Positions 27,797 to 35,859 of a stretch of DNA of 64,000 bases are shown here, piece by piece; position 1 is the stretch's first letter; each line of letters starts with the position of its first letter. Made by a program: the position numbers and the translations under genes. The notes under the pieces were generated by a model. The model had not been told where the DNA came from. It saw only the letters and a list, made by a program, of their open reading frames with translations, and made no database searches. Source of the stretch: Streptosporangiales bacterium (GTDB lineage Bacteria; Actinomycetota; Actinomycetes; Streptosporangiales; WHST01); assembly GCA_009379955.1 (NCBI GenBank), contig WHST01000018.1, forward strand, positions 1 to 64,000. The letters are read 5' to 3'.

Positions 27797-28603
27797 ATGA
27801 CAGACAAGGTCGCCGTCCTCGGCGTGGGCAAGATGGGTGAGGCGCTGCTCTCCGGCATGCTGCGCGCGGGCAAGCCGGTCGGTCAGCTGCTCGGCACCAC
27901 GCGCGGGGCCGAGCGCGCCGACACCCTGCGGGAGCGCTACGGCGTCGCCATGGTCGACAACGCCGAGGCCGTCACGTCCGCCGACACCCTGCTGCTCGCG
28001 GTCAAGCCGCAGGACATGGGCGTGCTGCTCGACACCATCGCTCCGCACGTGTCGGCGCACCAGCTGGTGGTGTCCGTCGCCGCGGGCATCCCGACCGCGT
28101 TCCTGGAGAGCCGGCTGCCGGCCGGCACCCCCTGCGTCCGCGTCATGTCCAACACCCCGGTGCTGGTCGACGAGGCGATGAGCGCGGTGTCGGCCGGTGC
28201 GCACGCCACCGAGGAGCACCTGCGCCGCACCGAGGAGATCCTGCAGCCGGTCGGCAACGTCATGCGCGTGCCCGAGTCGCAGCAGGACGCCGTCACCGCG
28301 CTGTCCGGCAGCGGCCCGGCGTACGTCTACTACCTCGTCGAGGCGATGACCGACGCCGGCATCCTGCTCGGCCTGCCCCGCGGGGTGGCGCACGACCTGA
28401 TCGTCCAGGCCGTCCGCGGCGCCGCCGCGATGCTCGTCGAGTCCGGCGAGCACCCGGTGCGCCTGCGCGAGGCCGTCACCTCGCCCGCGGGCACGACCAT
28501 CAACGCGATCCGCGAGCTGGAGAACCACGGCGTCCGCGCGGCCGTCCTCGACGCGATCGTCGCCGCCCGCGACCGCTCCCGCGAACTCGCCTCCGGCAGC
28601 TGA
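27797..28603 (+). CDS. proC: pyrroline-5-carboxylate reductase
   Basis: ProC reduces P5C to proline, the last step of proline synthesis. The 268-aa protein has the dinucleotide motif GVGKMG (9-14), LLLAVKPQDM, VSVAAGIPT, RVMSNTPVLV and the family signature in ALSGSGPAYVYYLVEAMTDAG with the LREAVTSPAGTTINAI stretch. It begins at ATG, 20 bases after the proline dehydrogenase stop. The R1 double hairpin follows 17 bases after its stop codon and separates it from the convergent trpS gene. Confidence 0.97.
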   Translation: MTDKVAVLGVGKMGEALLSGMLRAGKPVGQLLGTTRGAERADTLRERYGVAMVDNAEAVTSADTLLLAVKPQDMGVLLDTIAPHVSAHQLVVSVAAGIPTAFLESRLPAGTPCVRVMSNTPVLVDEAMSAVSAGAHATEEHLRRTEEILQPVGNVMRVPESQQDAVTALSGSGPAYVYYLVEAMTDAGILLGLPRGVAHDLIVQAVRGAAAMLVESGEHPVRLREAVTSPAGTTINAIRELENHGVRAAVLDAIVAARDRSRELASGS

Positions 28604-28619
28604 GGCGCCGCGCCTTCTC

Positions 28620-28698
28620 CCGTTGATCACGTCAACGTGATCAACGTGGGCTTCACCTCGTGCACGGACGAGGTGAAGCCCGAGTTCGCTGGGTGAAG
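28620..28698 (+). repeat. R1 dispersed double-hairpin repeat, copy 2
   Basis: Hairpin A (28622-28645) is identical to copy 1. Hairpin B (28648-28681) begins GGGCTTC and ends GAAGCCC, where copies 1 and 3 have GGACTTC and GAAGTCC: both sides of one base pair changed, keeping the 14-bp stem. The tail GAGTTCGCTGGGTGAAG is diverged. It sits between the convergent proC and trpS genes and may terminate both. Confidence 0.9.
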
Positions 28699-28705
28699 CA
28701 GCCCG

Positions 28706-29719
28706 TCAGCGCCCGGCCGGCGGCGCCGGGAGCGGCATCAGGCCGAACGCGCATTGCGCCCTGGCCAGCACCGGGGCGGCGAGCTCCGTGGCGTGCTGGG
28801 CGCCGAGTGCCAGCGCGGTGTCGACGTAGCCGGGGTCGGCGACGAGCGTCGCGTACCTTTCGCGGACCGGGCGGAGCGCGTCGAGCACGGCGTCGGTCAC
28901 GTCGGCCTTCAGCTCGCCGTACGTGGCGTACCTGGTGGCCAGATCCTCGGGACCGTCGTCGGAGAACGCCGCCAGCAGGTCGAGCAGGTTGGACACGCCC
29001 GGCCTCGCAGCCGGGTCGTACCGCACCTCCCGCTCGCTGTCGGTCACGGCGCGGGCGATCTTCCTGCGTACGACGTCCGGCGGGTCGAGGAGACGGACCG
29101 CGCCGAGCGCCTCGTCCGGGTCGGACTTGCTCATCTTGCGTTCCGGCTCCTGCAGGTCCGACAGTCTCGCGGCCACCCGTGGCAGGACGGTCTCGGGCAC
29201 GACGAACGTCTCGCCGTACCGGTGGTTGAACCGCAGCGCGAGGTCGCGGGCGAGCTCGACGTGTTGGCGCTGGTCGTCGCCGACCGGCACCTCGGTCGTG
29301 TCGTACAGCAGGATGTCGGCGGCCATCAGCACCGGGTACGTGAGCAGGCTCGCGCGCACCGACTGCTGCCGGCCGGCCTTCTCGCGGTACTGGATCATCC
29401 GTCGCAGCTCGCCGTCGTACGCCGTGCACTCCAGCAGCCAGGTGAGGCCGAGGTGCTCGGGCACGTGGCTCTGCACGAAGACCGTGCAGACCTCCGGGTC
29501 GAGCCCGGCCGCGAGCAGCGTGGTGGCGAACTCGCGGGTGCGTACGGCGAGCTGCCGCGGGTCGTGCTCGACGGTCGGCGCGTGCAGGTCGACGACGGAG
29601 AAGAGGCAGTCGGCCTCGTACTGCTGCACTGTCCAGCGGCCCACGGCGCCGAGCAGGTTGCCGAGGGTGAGTCGCCCGCTGGGAGCGGTACCGCTGAAGA
29701 TGCGGCGCTTGCGTGCCAT
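28706..29719 (-). CDS. trpS: tryptophanyl-tRNA synthetase
   Basis: The 337-aa class I synthetase charges tRNA-Trp. It has the HIGH-equivalent TAPSGRLTLGN (11-21), the Trp pocket segment TYPVLMAADILLYDTTEVPVGDDQ, and KMSKSDP (about 193-199). In this frame the HIGH motif is LTLGN rather than the common LHLGN, so the first His is replaced by Thr, seen in some synthetases. Start ATG follows GGAGGAACG. The 5' leader carries what looks like a Trp-codon leader peptide and an intrinsic terminator, described separately. It converges on proC across R1 copy 2. Confidence 0.95.
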   Translation of the reverse strand: MARKRRIFSGTAPSGRLTLGNLLGAVGRWTVQQYEADCLFSVVDLHAPTVEHDPRQLAVRTREFATTLLAAGLDPEVCTVFVQSHVPEHLGLTWLLECTAYDGELRRMIQYREKAGRQQSVRASLLTYPVLMAADILLYDTTEVPVGDDQRQHVELARDLALRFNHRYGETFVVPETVLPRVAARLSDLQEPERKMSKSDPDEALGAVRLLDPPDVVRRKIARAVTDSEREVRYDPAARPGVSNLLDLLAAFSDDGPEDLATRYATYGELKADVTDAVLDALRPVRERYATLVADPGYVDTALALGAQHATELAAPVLARAQCAFGLMPLPAPPAGR

Positions 29720-29757
29720 CGTTCCTCCGTCGTACGGGCCTCGCGGAGGTGGGCATG

Positions 29758-29826
29758 AAAAAGACCGCCTCGGCGAGGCGGCCTCAAGGTGTCGTGCGCT
29801 ACCCGGCTCGCCTCAACAGGCGAGCC
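29758..29826 (-). promoter_or_regulatory. transcription attenuator in the trpS leader
   Basis: On the minus strand, hairpin 1 (29826-29805; GGCTCGCC/GGCGAGCC, 6-base loop) is followed by an intrinsic terminator (29781-29765; CCGCCTC/GAGGCGG) and a run of T (TCTTTTT, 29764-29758). No gene ends upstream on this strand, so the terminator belongs to the trpS leader. The GAGGCG of the 3' arm of hairpin 1 can pair with CGCCTC of the terminator's 5' arm, making the two structures exclusive. A ribosome stalled at the leader TGG would block hairpin 1, free GAGGCG and prevent termination: induction on Trp shortage. Confidence 0.65.
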
Positions 29827-29851
29827 AGCACTGGAGCGATCGGATGCGCAC
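29813..29851 (-). CDS. putative trpS leader peptide (12 aa, one Trp)
   Basis: GTG at 29851 opens MRIRSLQCWLAC, with the TGG codon at 29827-29825 just before hairpin 1 and the TGA inside the loop region of that hairpin. The start has only a weak site (TTGGAC), and TAGATT upstream could be a -10 giving an almost leaderless message. It is meaningful mainly because of the attenuator structure that follows. Confidence 0.45.
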   Translation of the reverse strand: MRIRSLQCWLAC

Positions 29852-29892
29852 GCGTCCAATCTACCGCACGGGACCGGGGATATCGTCGCGTC

Positions 29893-30393
29893 ATGCCAGG
29901 TCCCGTCCGCGTCCGCACCCTGCGCCCCGACGATTGGCGGACGGCGCGTTCCGTCCGGCTCGCCGCCCTCACCGACGCGCCGCTGGCGTTCGCCTCGTCG
30001 CTCGACCGCGAACGGGCGAAGGGCGAGGCCGACTGGCGCGAGATGCTGACGCCGGAGCGCGGCGTACGCGCGCTGGCCGAGTGCGACGGCGCCGTCGCCG
30101 GGGTCATCGGCGTGTTCAGCAGGGGCGACGACGGCGAGATCATCTGGATGTGGGTCGACCCCGCGTTCCGCGGCCAGGGTGTCGGCGACGCGCTCGTCGC
30201 GTACGCGCTCGACTGGTGCTGGAGCCGGGGCCTCGGCTGCCACCTCTGGGTGGCCGACGGCAACGACGTCGCGTGGCGGTTCTACGAGCGGCTCGGTTTC
30301 GTGGCGACCGGCGAGCGCCAGCCGCTGCCGAACGACGGCGCCCGCATGGAGTCGCAGATGCGTTACGTGGGCAGCCAGGACCTCCACCCGTGA
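29893..30393 (+). CDS. GNAT-family N-acetyltransferase
   Basis: The 166-aa protein is a single GNAT domain: VRTLRPDDWRTARSVRLAAL start, RALAECDGAVAGVIGVFS, IIWMWVDPAFRGQGVGDALV (acetyl-CoA motif A, Q/RxxGxG/A) and VADGNDVAWRFYERLGFVATGER. Begins at ATG, divergent from trpS with 173 bp between. A hairpin terminator follows directly. Substrate unknown. Confidence 0.9.
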   Translation: MPGPVRVRTLRPDDWRTARSVRLAALTDAPLAFASSLDRERAKGEADWREMLTPERGVRALAECDGAVAGVIGVFSRGDDGEIIWMWVDPAFRGQGVGDALVAYALDWCWSRGLGCHLWVADGNDVAWRFYERLGFVATGERQPLPNDGARMESQMRYVGSQDLHP

Positions 30394-30394
30394 C

Positions 30395-30432
30395 GGGCAC
30401 CCGCACCGTGCCAGGACGCGGTGAGGGTGCCC
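30395..30432 (+). terminator. hairpin after the GNAT gene
   Basis: GGGCACCC (30395-30402) pairs with GGGTGCCC (30425-30432), with inner CACCG/CGGTG pairing. It begins 2 bases after the stop codon. Confidence 0.75.
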
Positions 30433-30593
30433 CTCACGGGGTGGACGGATCGTGAGCACCGCCTCGGGGCATCGAGCCGCGATCTCACCGAAGGTGATCG
30501 GCGGGAGACTCTGGGTCTTCCGCCGTGATCGTCGTTGCTCGTACGTTCAGCTCGTTACTCGCCCGTGATCCGGGCGGACGAGAGAAGGTGCCC

Positions 30594-31394
30594 ATGAAAC
30601 GCATGCGATATCTCCTCGCGACGCTGGTGGCCCTCGCCGGCTGCCTCGTCGCCGTCTCACCGGTGTCGGCCGCGCCGCCCCCGGGCGTACCGTCGGCGGC
30701 GCCGAGCTTCAAGGCGCCGTTCCCGTGCGGCCAGTCGTGGACGTACTCCCACCACGGTTCCGAGGTACGGCTCGCGCTCGACTTCATCGACAACGCCGGC
30801 AACACCAACGGTGCTCCCGCGCTCGCCTCCGCCCCCGGGACGGCGTACCAGCACTCGCAGCCCTCCGGCGCCGGCAGCTGGATCTCCATCGACCACGGCG
30901 GCGGCTGGCTGACGTACTACTTCCACCTCCAGTCGTTCTCCGTCGCGAACGGCGCGGCCGTGGCGCAGGGACAGGAGATCGGCAAGGTCGGCTCGTCGGG
31001 CAACAGCAGCGGACCTCACCTGCACTACGAGCAGCTGTACAACGGCGGCGGCCAGACCGTCCACATCAACGGCCAGTCGCTGGCCCCGTACCCGGGCAGC
31101 TACGGACAGAAGAGCATCACCAGCGACAACGCGTGCGGCGGGCCGGGCAAGCCGTTCCAGACGTGGGGGAGTGGCATCAGGGTGCGCAGCGACGCCTTCC
31201 TTTCCTCGCCCGTCGTCACCACCCTGCCCGGGCCGACCGGTGTGTACGTCCTCTGCCAGAAGCAGGGCGACGTGGTGAACGCCGAGGGCTACACGAACGA
31301 CTGGTGGGCCAAGCTGCGCGACCAGAACGGCTTCATCTCGAACATCTACATCGACACGCCGGAGGCGGTCTTACCCGGCGTGCCCACCTGCTAG
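30594..31394 (+). CDS. secreted M23-type (LasA-like) peptidase with SH3-like tail
   Basis: The 266-aa precursor has a signal peptide (KRMR, hydrophobic core, SPVSAAPPP cleavage area about residue 26). The peptidase part resembles the M23 fold used for zinc-dependent wall-peptide cleavage: HHGSEVRLALDFIDN supplies His and Asp, and HLHYEQ supplies the HxH. GNTNGAPALASAPGT and GSWISIDHGGGWLTYYFHLQSFSV follow the LasA/β-lytic pattern. The final 75 residues (IRVRSDAFLSSPVVTTLPG ... VNAEGYTNDWWAKLRDQNGFISNIYI) look like a bacterial SH3 domain for wall binding. A candidate c-di-AMP riboswitch was looked for in the leader and not found. ATG follows GAGAAGG. Confidence 0.85.
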   Translation: MKRMRYLLATLVALAGCLVAVSPVSAAPPPGVPSAAPSFKAPFPCGQSWTYSHHGSEVRLALDFIDNAGNTNGAPALASAPGTAYQHSQPSGAGSWISIDHGGGWLTYYFHLQSFSVANGAAVAQGQEIGKVGSSGNSSGPHLHYEQLYNGGGQTVHINGQSLAPYPGSYGQKSITSDNACGGPGKPFQTWGSGIRVRSDAFLSSPVVTTLPGPTGVYVLCQKQGDVVNAEGYTNDWWAKLRDQNGFISNIYIDTPEAVLPGVPTC

Positions 31395-31414
31395 CGCAGT
31401 GCCGTCGCGCCTCG

Positions 31415-31432
31415 CCCGCCCGTGCGGGCGGG
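31415..31432 (+). terminator. hairpin after the M23-like gene
   Basis: CCCGCCC pairs with GGGCGGG across a GTGC loop, 20 bases after the stop codon. Short but very stable. Confidence 0.6.
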
Positions 31433-31543
31433 ACGTGACGGCAGGTTGCGAATCGGCCACAAATGGTCTGTTGACGTGGTGTGGACCACCCTGACAGGGC
31501 ACCCTCCCGGAGAAGCGGGACAGTACTTTTCCGAAGGAGACCC

Positions 31544-33136
31544 ATGAGTCGAAAGATCTTGCCCCGCGTCATCGCGGGCGCGGCGGTGCTCGCGCTCGCC
31601 GCGGCGTGCGGCGGTGGTGGCGGTGGCGAAGAAGAGGCCGCGGCGTCGAGCTTCTCGCTGCAGGGGTGCGAGCCCGAGGAGTTCATCACCCCTCATAGCA
31701 ACGAGCTGTGCGGCGGCCAGATCCTGAAGTTCCTGTTCACCGGTCTCGTCGACTTCGACAAGGACTCCAAGCCGGTCAACGCCATGGCCGAGTCGATCGA
31801 GTCGCCCGACCAGAAGGTCTGGACGATCAAGATCAAGAGCGGGTGGAAGTTCCACAACGGCGATGCGGTGACCGCCCAGTCGTTCGCCGATGCATGGAAC
31901 TACACCGCGTACGGCCCCAACGCGATGAACAACAGCTACTTCATGGAGAAGATCGAGGGCTACGCCGACCTCAACCCCGAGAGCGGCAAGCCGAAGACCG
32001 ACAAGATGTCCGGTCTCGAGGTGGTCGACGACACGACGCTGAAGGTCACGCTCGACGCGCCGTTCAGCCAGTTCCCGCTCGTGATCGGCTACAGCGCCTT
32101 CTCGCCGATGCCGAAGGTCGCGTTCGAGGACATGAAGAAGTTCGAAGAGGCCCCGATCGGCAACGGGCCCTACCGAATGAACGGCAAGTGGCAGCACGAC
32201 CGCGAGATCAAGATCAAGCGGTACGCCGACTACCAGGGGTCGGAAAAGGGCAAGGTCGAGAACATCGACTACAAGATCTACTCCAACCTCGAGACGGCGT
32301 ACAACGACCTGCTCGCCGGCAACCTCGACCAGTCGCCGATCCCGCCGACCCGCCTGTCGGGCGCCAAGGCCGAGCTCGGTGACCAGTACTTCCAGGCACC
32401 CACGTCGCAGTTCTCGCGGCTGGACTTCCCGATGTACGACAAGAGGTTCCAGAACAAGGACCTGCGTCACGCCCTCTCGATGGCGATCAACCGGCAGGAG
32501 ATCATCGACAAGATCTTCGCCGGCGCGCACACACCGGCCAAGTCGCTCATCACGCCGGTCGTCGGCGGGCAACGACCCGACGCCTGCAAGGAGTACTGCG
32601 ACTACAACCCGACGGAGGCCAAGAAGCTGTACCAGAAGTCCGGTGGCCTCAAGGGCACGCTCACTCTCTGGTACAACAGCGACGGTGGCCACGAGGAGTG
32701 GATGCAGGCGGTCGCCAACCAGCTGCGCGCCAACCTCGGCATCAAGGACATCAAGCTGAAGCAGCTGCAGCAGGCCGAGTACCTGCCGGCGCAGCGGGCG
32801 AAGAAGATGGACGGCCCGTTCCGCAACAGCTGGGTGATGGACTACCCGTCGATGCAGAACTACCTCGAGCCGCTGTACGCGACGGGTGGTTCGGCGAACC
32901 GCACGTTCTACAGCAACAAGCAGGTCGACAAGTACATCGACCAGGGCAACCAGAAGGACACGATCGAGGCCGGTTACCCGGACTACTACAAGGCCGAGGA
33001 CCAGGTACTCGAGGACATGCCGGTCATCCCGCTGTGGTTCCACAACACCCAGCAGGCACGGTCCGACCACATCAAGAACGTCAGGGTCGACCCCTTCAGC
33101 GTCGTCGTCCTGACCGACATCGAGATCGCCGACTAG
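31544..33136 (+). CDS. oligopeptide-type ABC substrate-binding lipoprotein
   Basis: The 530-aa precursor has a lipobox ending at Cys22 (LALAAACGG) and a Gly/Glu linker, then the family 5 extracellular solute-binding domain. Visible features are GQILKFLFTGLVDFD, WTIKIKSGWKFHNGDAVTAQSFADAWNY, APIGNGPYRM, KRYADYQG, LRHALSMAINRQEII, TPVV and LYNPTEAKKLY. It is lysine-rich, which lowers its GC against its neighbours. ATG is preceded by AAGGAGACC. It stands alone: no DppBCDF-like permeases or ATPases are adjacent, so it either serves a transporter encoded elsewhere or acts as a sensor. A strong terminator follows. Confidence 0.92.
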   Translation: MSRKILPRVIAGAAVLALAAACGGGGGGEEEAAASSFSLQGCEPEEFITPHSNELCGGQILKFLFTGLVDFDKDSKPVNAMAESIESPDQKVWTIKIKSGWKFHNGDAVTAQSFADAWNYTAYGPNAMNNSYFMEKIEGYADLNPESGKPKTDKMSGLEVVDDTTLKVTLDAPFSQFPLVIGYSAFSPMPKVAFEDMKKFEEAPIGNGPYRMNGKWQHDREIKIKRYADYQGSEKGKVENIDYKIYSNLETAYNDLLAGNLDQSPIPPTRLSGAKAELGDQYFQAPTSQFSRLDFPMYDKRFQNKDLRHALSMAINRQEIIDKIFAGAHTPAKSLITPVVGGQRPDACKEYCDYNPTEAKKLYQKSGGLKGTLTLWYNSDGGHEEWMQAVANQLRANLGIKDIKLKQLQQAEYLPAQRAKKMDGPFRNSWVMDYPSMQNYLEPLYATGGSANRTFYSNKQVDKYIDQGNQKDTIEAGYPDYYKAEDQVLEDMPVIPLWFHNTQQARSDHIKNVRVDPFSVVVLTDIEIAD

Positions 33137-33191
33137 CGCGGGCGCTCACCGCGGGCGGTTCAACGGCGAACGGTCCCGCGGAACGAGGAAG

Positions 33192-33222
33192 CGGTCCCGG
33201 ACCCCACAGGGGTCCGGGACCG
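33192..33222 (+). terminator. terminator after the binding-protein gene
   Basis: A perfect 14-bp stem, CGGTCCCGGACCCC (33192-33205) with its complement (33209-33222), and an ACA loop. Confidence 0.85.
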
Positions 33223-33381
33223 TCCCCGTTCCGGATATAGGCTGAATGTCCGTTATGTAGGCGAGGCGTGAACTGAGATCACAGGAGTCCCAGAGGGGTC
33301 ACCAGGTCTCGCTCTTCCCCACTGGTCACTTCACCGGTACCCTCGACCCACACAGTGGGTGGACGGGAAGATGCGAGCTCG

Positions 33382-33594
33382 ATGAGTCCAGGAGACAGGC
33401 CCCTCAGCGAGGTCAGGTTCCTTACCGTGGCCGAGGTGGCCACGGTCATGCGCGTGTCCAAGATGACCGTCTACCGGCTGGTCCACTCCGGCGATCTCCC
33501 CGCCGTGCGGGTCGGCCGGTCGTACCGGGTGCCCGAGCAGGTCGTGTACGACTACCTGCGTCCCTCCGGGGCGAGCTCGGCTGACACCGCGTAG
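33382..33594 (+). CDS. BldC/BdtA-like helix-turn-helix regulator
   Basis: The 70-aa protein is an excisionase/MerR-type winged HTH: FLTVAEVATVMRVSKMTVYRLVHSGDLPAVRVGRSYRVPEQVVYDYL. ATG 33382 was preferred to GTG 33355 because homologues begin MSPG.RPLSEV; its ribosome site is weak. It is the counterpart of the Streptomyces gene placed beside bldN (bdtA, as I recall), which affects development. A second BldC-type protein is at 58725-58937, with a PGGHRRF wing that this one lacks (VGRSYRVP instead), so they bind different sites. Confidence 0.85.
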   Translation: MSPGDRPLSEVRFLTVAEVATVMRVSKMTVYRLVHSGDLPAVRVGRSYRVPEQVVYDYLRPSGASSADTA

Positions 33595-33723
33595 CACCGC
33601 CCGGCCCGGCAACCTGCTCCCGTCAGGTCGACGGTAGGCTGATGCGTCGGCCGCGTGACATCTTTTCCCACGCGCCGTCCCGTCCCGCGCCTGCGGGAAA
33701 CTGCCAGTCGAAGGAAGACGTCC

Positions 33724-33825
33724 GTGGGTTCTGTCATCAAGAAGCGTCGCAAGCGCATGGCGAAGAAGAAGCACCGCAAGCTGCTGAAGAAGACGCGGGT
33801 GCAGCGACGCCGCCAGGGCAAGTAG
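33724..33825 (+). CDS. small ribosomal protein bS22 (33 aa)
   Basis: GTG with GGAAGACG upstream encodes a 33-residue, extremely basic peptide, [19 protein letters not shown] followed by [14 protein letters not shown]. This matches the actinobacterial AURKAIP1/COX24-type peptide identified in mycobacterial 30S structures as bS22, related to mitochondrial mS38, located near the decoding region. At least 17 of 33 residues are Lys or Arg. The gene is easily missed because of its length. It sits between the HTH gene and the epimerase, the same place as in Streptomyces. Confidence 0.92.
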   Translation: MGSVIKKRRKRMAKKKHRKLLKKTRVQRRRQGK

Positions 33826-33873
33826 CCACGAACCAAGGCACGAGTACGCAGGAGCCGCGGGGAGGAGGACGCG

Positions 33874-34875
33874 ATGGCGAGCGTCGTCCTGGTCACCGGT
33901 GTCGCGAGCGAGCCCGGTGTGGCACTCGCGCTCGACCTGGCCGAGCGTCCCGGGGTCGAGCGGGTCATCGGCGTCGACGTCGTCCCGCCGCGCCGTAGCC
34001 TTGCCCCCGCGGAGTTCATCCGCGCCGACGTCCGCGGCACGTCGCTGAGCCGGCTGCTCGACGCGTACGAGGTCGACACGGTGGTCCATGCGGGCGTGCT
34101 GACCGGGCCCAGCCGGGCCGGTGGACGCACCGCGCAGAAGGAGATCAATGTCATCGGCACGATGCAGCTCCTCGCGGCCTGCCAGCGTGCCGAGCGGCTG
34201 ACCAAGCTCATCGTCAGGTCGAGCACGGCCGTCTACGGCCTGTCGCCCCGCAACCCGGCCGTCTTCACCGAGGACGAGCCGCCGCGGTCGCCCCCCGGCT
34301 CGGGGTTCGCGAAGGACGTCGTCGAGGTCGAGGGCTACACCCGTGGCTTCGCGCGGCGCCGCCCCGACGTCACCGTCACGACGCTGCGCCTCGCCTACCT
34401 GCTCGGCGACGACTCCGCGCTCGGGCGCTACCTGACGCTGCCGGTCGTGCCGACGATCCTCGGGTACGACCCGCGGCTGCAGCTGCTGCACCTCGACGAC
34501 GCGGTGGAGGCGCTCGGCCGGGCCACCGTCGAGGAGCATCCGGGCACCTTCAACGTCGCCGGCGACGGCGTCGTCACGGTGTCGCAGGCCGCGCATCTCG
34601 CCGGTCGGCCCACCGTCCCCGTCTTCTGGCCGGCCGTGGGCGGGGTGGCGCGTGCGCTGCGGCGCGCACGCATCGTCGACATCAACCCCGAGCTCGCCGC
34701 CACCATCATGCACGCGCACGTCGCCGACACGTCCCGGATGCGGGCCGAGTTCGGCTGGCTGCCGTCGCGGTCGACGAGGCAGGCGCTCGCCGATCACGTT
34801 GCCGGCGCCGGCCTGGAGCCGACCGTCCCGGTGTCCCTGCTGCTCGATCGCGCCGAGGAGGTGCTCCGTGCCTGA
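33874..34875 (+). CDS. NAD-dependent epimerase/dehydratase family protein
   Basis: A 333-aa extended SDR. The nucleotide-binding loop is VTGVASEPG, a variant of TGGxGxxG that lacks the middle glycine. DVDT/VVHAGVL, INVIGTMQLLAACQ, VRSSTAVYG (Ser/Tyr region) and the missing YxxxK (GSGFAKDVVEVE instead) suggest altered or lost dehydratase chemistry. The C-terminal half has DPRLQLLHLDDAVEALGRA and TFNVAGDG. It overlaps the acyltransferase gene by 8 bp. The trio epimerase-acyltransferase-HAD is conserved beside bldN; a lipid or sugar-lipid modification role is inferred from those partners. Confidence 0.85.
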   Translation: MASVVLVTGVASEPGVALALDLAERPGVERVIGVDVVPPRRSLAPAEFIRADVRGTSLSRLLDAYEVDTVVHAGVLTGPSRAGGRTAQKEINVIGTMQLLAACQRAERLTKLIVRSSTAVYGLSPRNPAVFTEDEPPRSPPGSGFAKDVVEVEGYTRGFARRRPDVTVTTLRLAYLLGDDSALGRYLTLPVVPTILGYDPRLQLLHLDDAVEALGRATVEEHPGTFNVAGDGVVTVSQAAHLAGRPTVPVFWPAVGGVARALRRARIVDINPELAATIMHAHVADTSRMRAEFGWLPSRSTRQALADHVAGAGLEPTVPVSLLLDRAEEVLRA

Positions 34876-35854
34876 CGCCCAGGTGATCCCGTTCGACGGC
34901 GACCGCAGGCGCGACGGCGCGCGATCCGTCCCTGACGACGACCACGCCACCGCGCACGACGACGCCCGCGAGGAGACCGGGGAGACACCGCGGGAGTCCG
35001 CCGCAGGCCGCGGGCCACTCGACGGGCTCCTCGGCGATACGTTCGCGTTCCTACGGCGGCGGCTGACCGGCGACTACACCGTCGACGACACCGGGCTCGA
35101 CACCGACCTGACCGACCACCTCGTGCTGCCCGCCCTGCGCCTGCTCTACGACGGCTGGTTCCGGGTCGACGCGCGTGGGCTCGACAACGTCCCGGCCGAC
35201 AGCGGTGCGCTCATCGTCGCGAACCACTCCGGGGTGCTCCCGCTCGACGGCCTGATGGTCCAGGTGGCCCTGCACGACCATCACGAGGCGAAGCGCCGGC
35301 TGCGGCTGCTCGGTGCCGACTACATCTTCCGCTGGCCCGTCTTCGGACAGCTGGCGCGCAGCAGCGGCGTCACGGTCGCGTGCAACTCCGACGCGGAACG
35401 CCTGCTCGCCGCCGGCGAGGTGGTCGGCGTGTTCCCCGAGGGGTTCAAGGGCATCGGCAAGCCGTTCACCGAGCGGTACAAGCTGCAGCGGTTCGGCCGC
35501 GGCGGCTTCGTGTCGGCCGCGCTCCGTACGGGCACGCCGATCGTGCCGTGCTCCGTCGTCGGCGCCGAGGAGACCTACCCGTTGCTCGCCGACGTCCGTC
35601 CGTTGGCCCGGCTGTTCGGCGCGCCGTACGTGCCGGTCACGCCGACGTTCCCCTGGTTCGGGCCGCTCGGCCTGGTGCCGCTGCCGTCGAAGTGGCAGCT
35701 GCAGTTCGGCGAGCCGATCCGCACCGACCGCTACGACGCCGGCGCCGCCGACGACCCGACCCTCGTGCTCGGGCTCACCGACCACATCCGCGAGACGATC
35801 CAGCACACGCTCTACGCGATGCTCCTGCGGCGCCGGTCGGTCTTCCGCTCCTGA
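34868..35854 (+). CDS. lysophospholipid (PlsC-like) acyltransferase
   Basis: The 328-aa protein begins with an acidic, disordered region (about 1-70). The acyltransferase core has ALIVANHSGVLPLDGLMVQVAL, where H and D form the catalytic pair in an HX6D spacing, longer than the usual HX4D; GVFPEGFKGIGKPF matches the EGTR-like block, and GTPIVPCSVVGAEETYPLL the fourth block. GTG 34868 follows GAGGAGG and overlaps the epimerase stop. The product probably acylates a glycerophospholipid or related lipid at the membrane. It converges on the HAD gene with only 5 bp between. Confidence 0.87.
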   Translation: MPDAQVIPFDGDRRRDGARSVPDDDHATAHDDAREETGETPRESAAGRGPLDGLLGDTFAFLRRRLTGDYTVDDTGLDTDLTDHLVLPALRLLYDGWFRVDARGLDNVPADSGALIVANHSGVLPLDGLMVQVALHDHHEAKRRLRLLGADYIFRWPVFGQLARSSGVTVACNSDAERLLAAGEVVGVFPEGFKGIGKPFTERYKLQRFGRGGFVSAALRTGTPIVPCSVVGAEETYPLLADVRPLARLFGAPYVPVTPTFPWFGPLGLVPLPSKWQLQFGEPIRTDRYDAGAADDPTLVLGLTDHIRETIQHTLYAMLLRRRSVFRS

Positions 35855-35859
35855 CGGGG

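Noticed and set aside
29720-29892. T-box riboswitch before trpS
   Set aside because: The T-box core (GGGTGG-type with antiterminator) is missing; the structure is better explained by ribosome-mediated attenuation.
30433-30593. c-di-AMP (ydaO-type) riboswitch before the M23-like peptidase
   Set aside because: Such riboswitches precede wall hydrolases in actinobacteria and DisA is present, but the conserved blocks could not be found in the leader by eye; also not seen before the transglycosylase (52133-52366).
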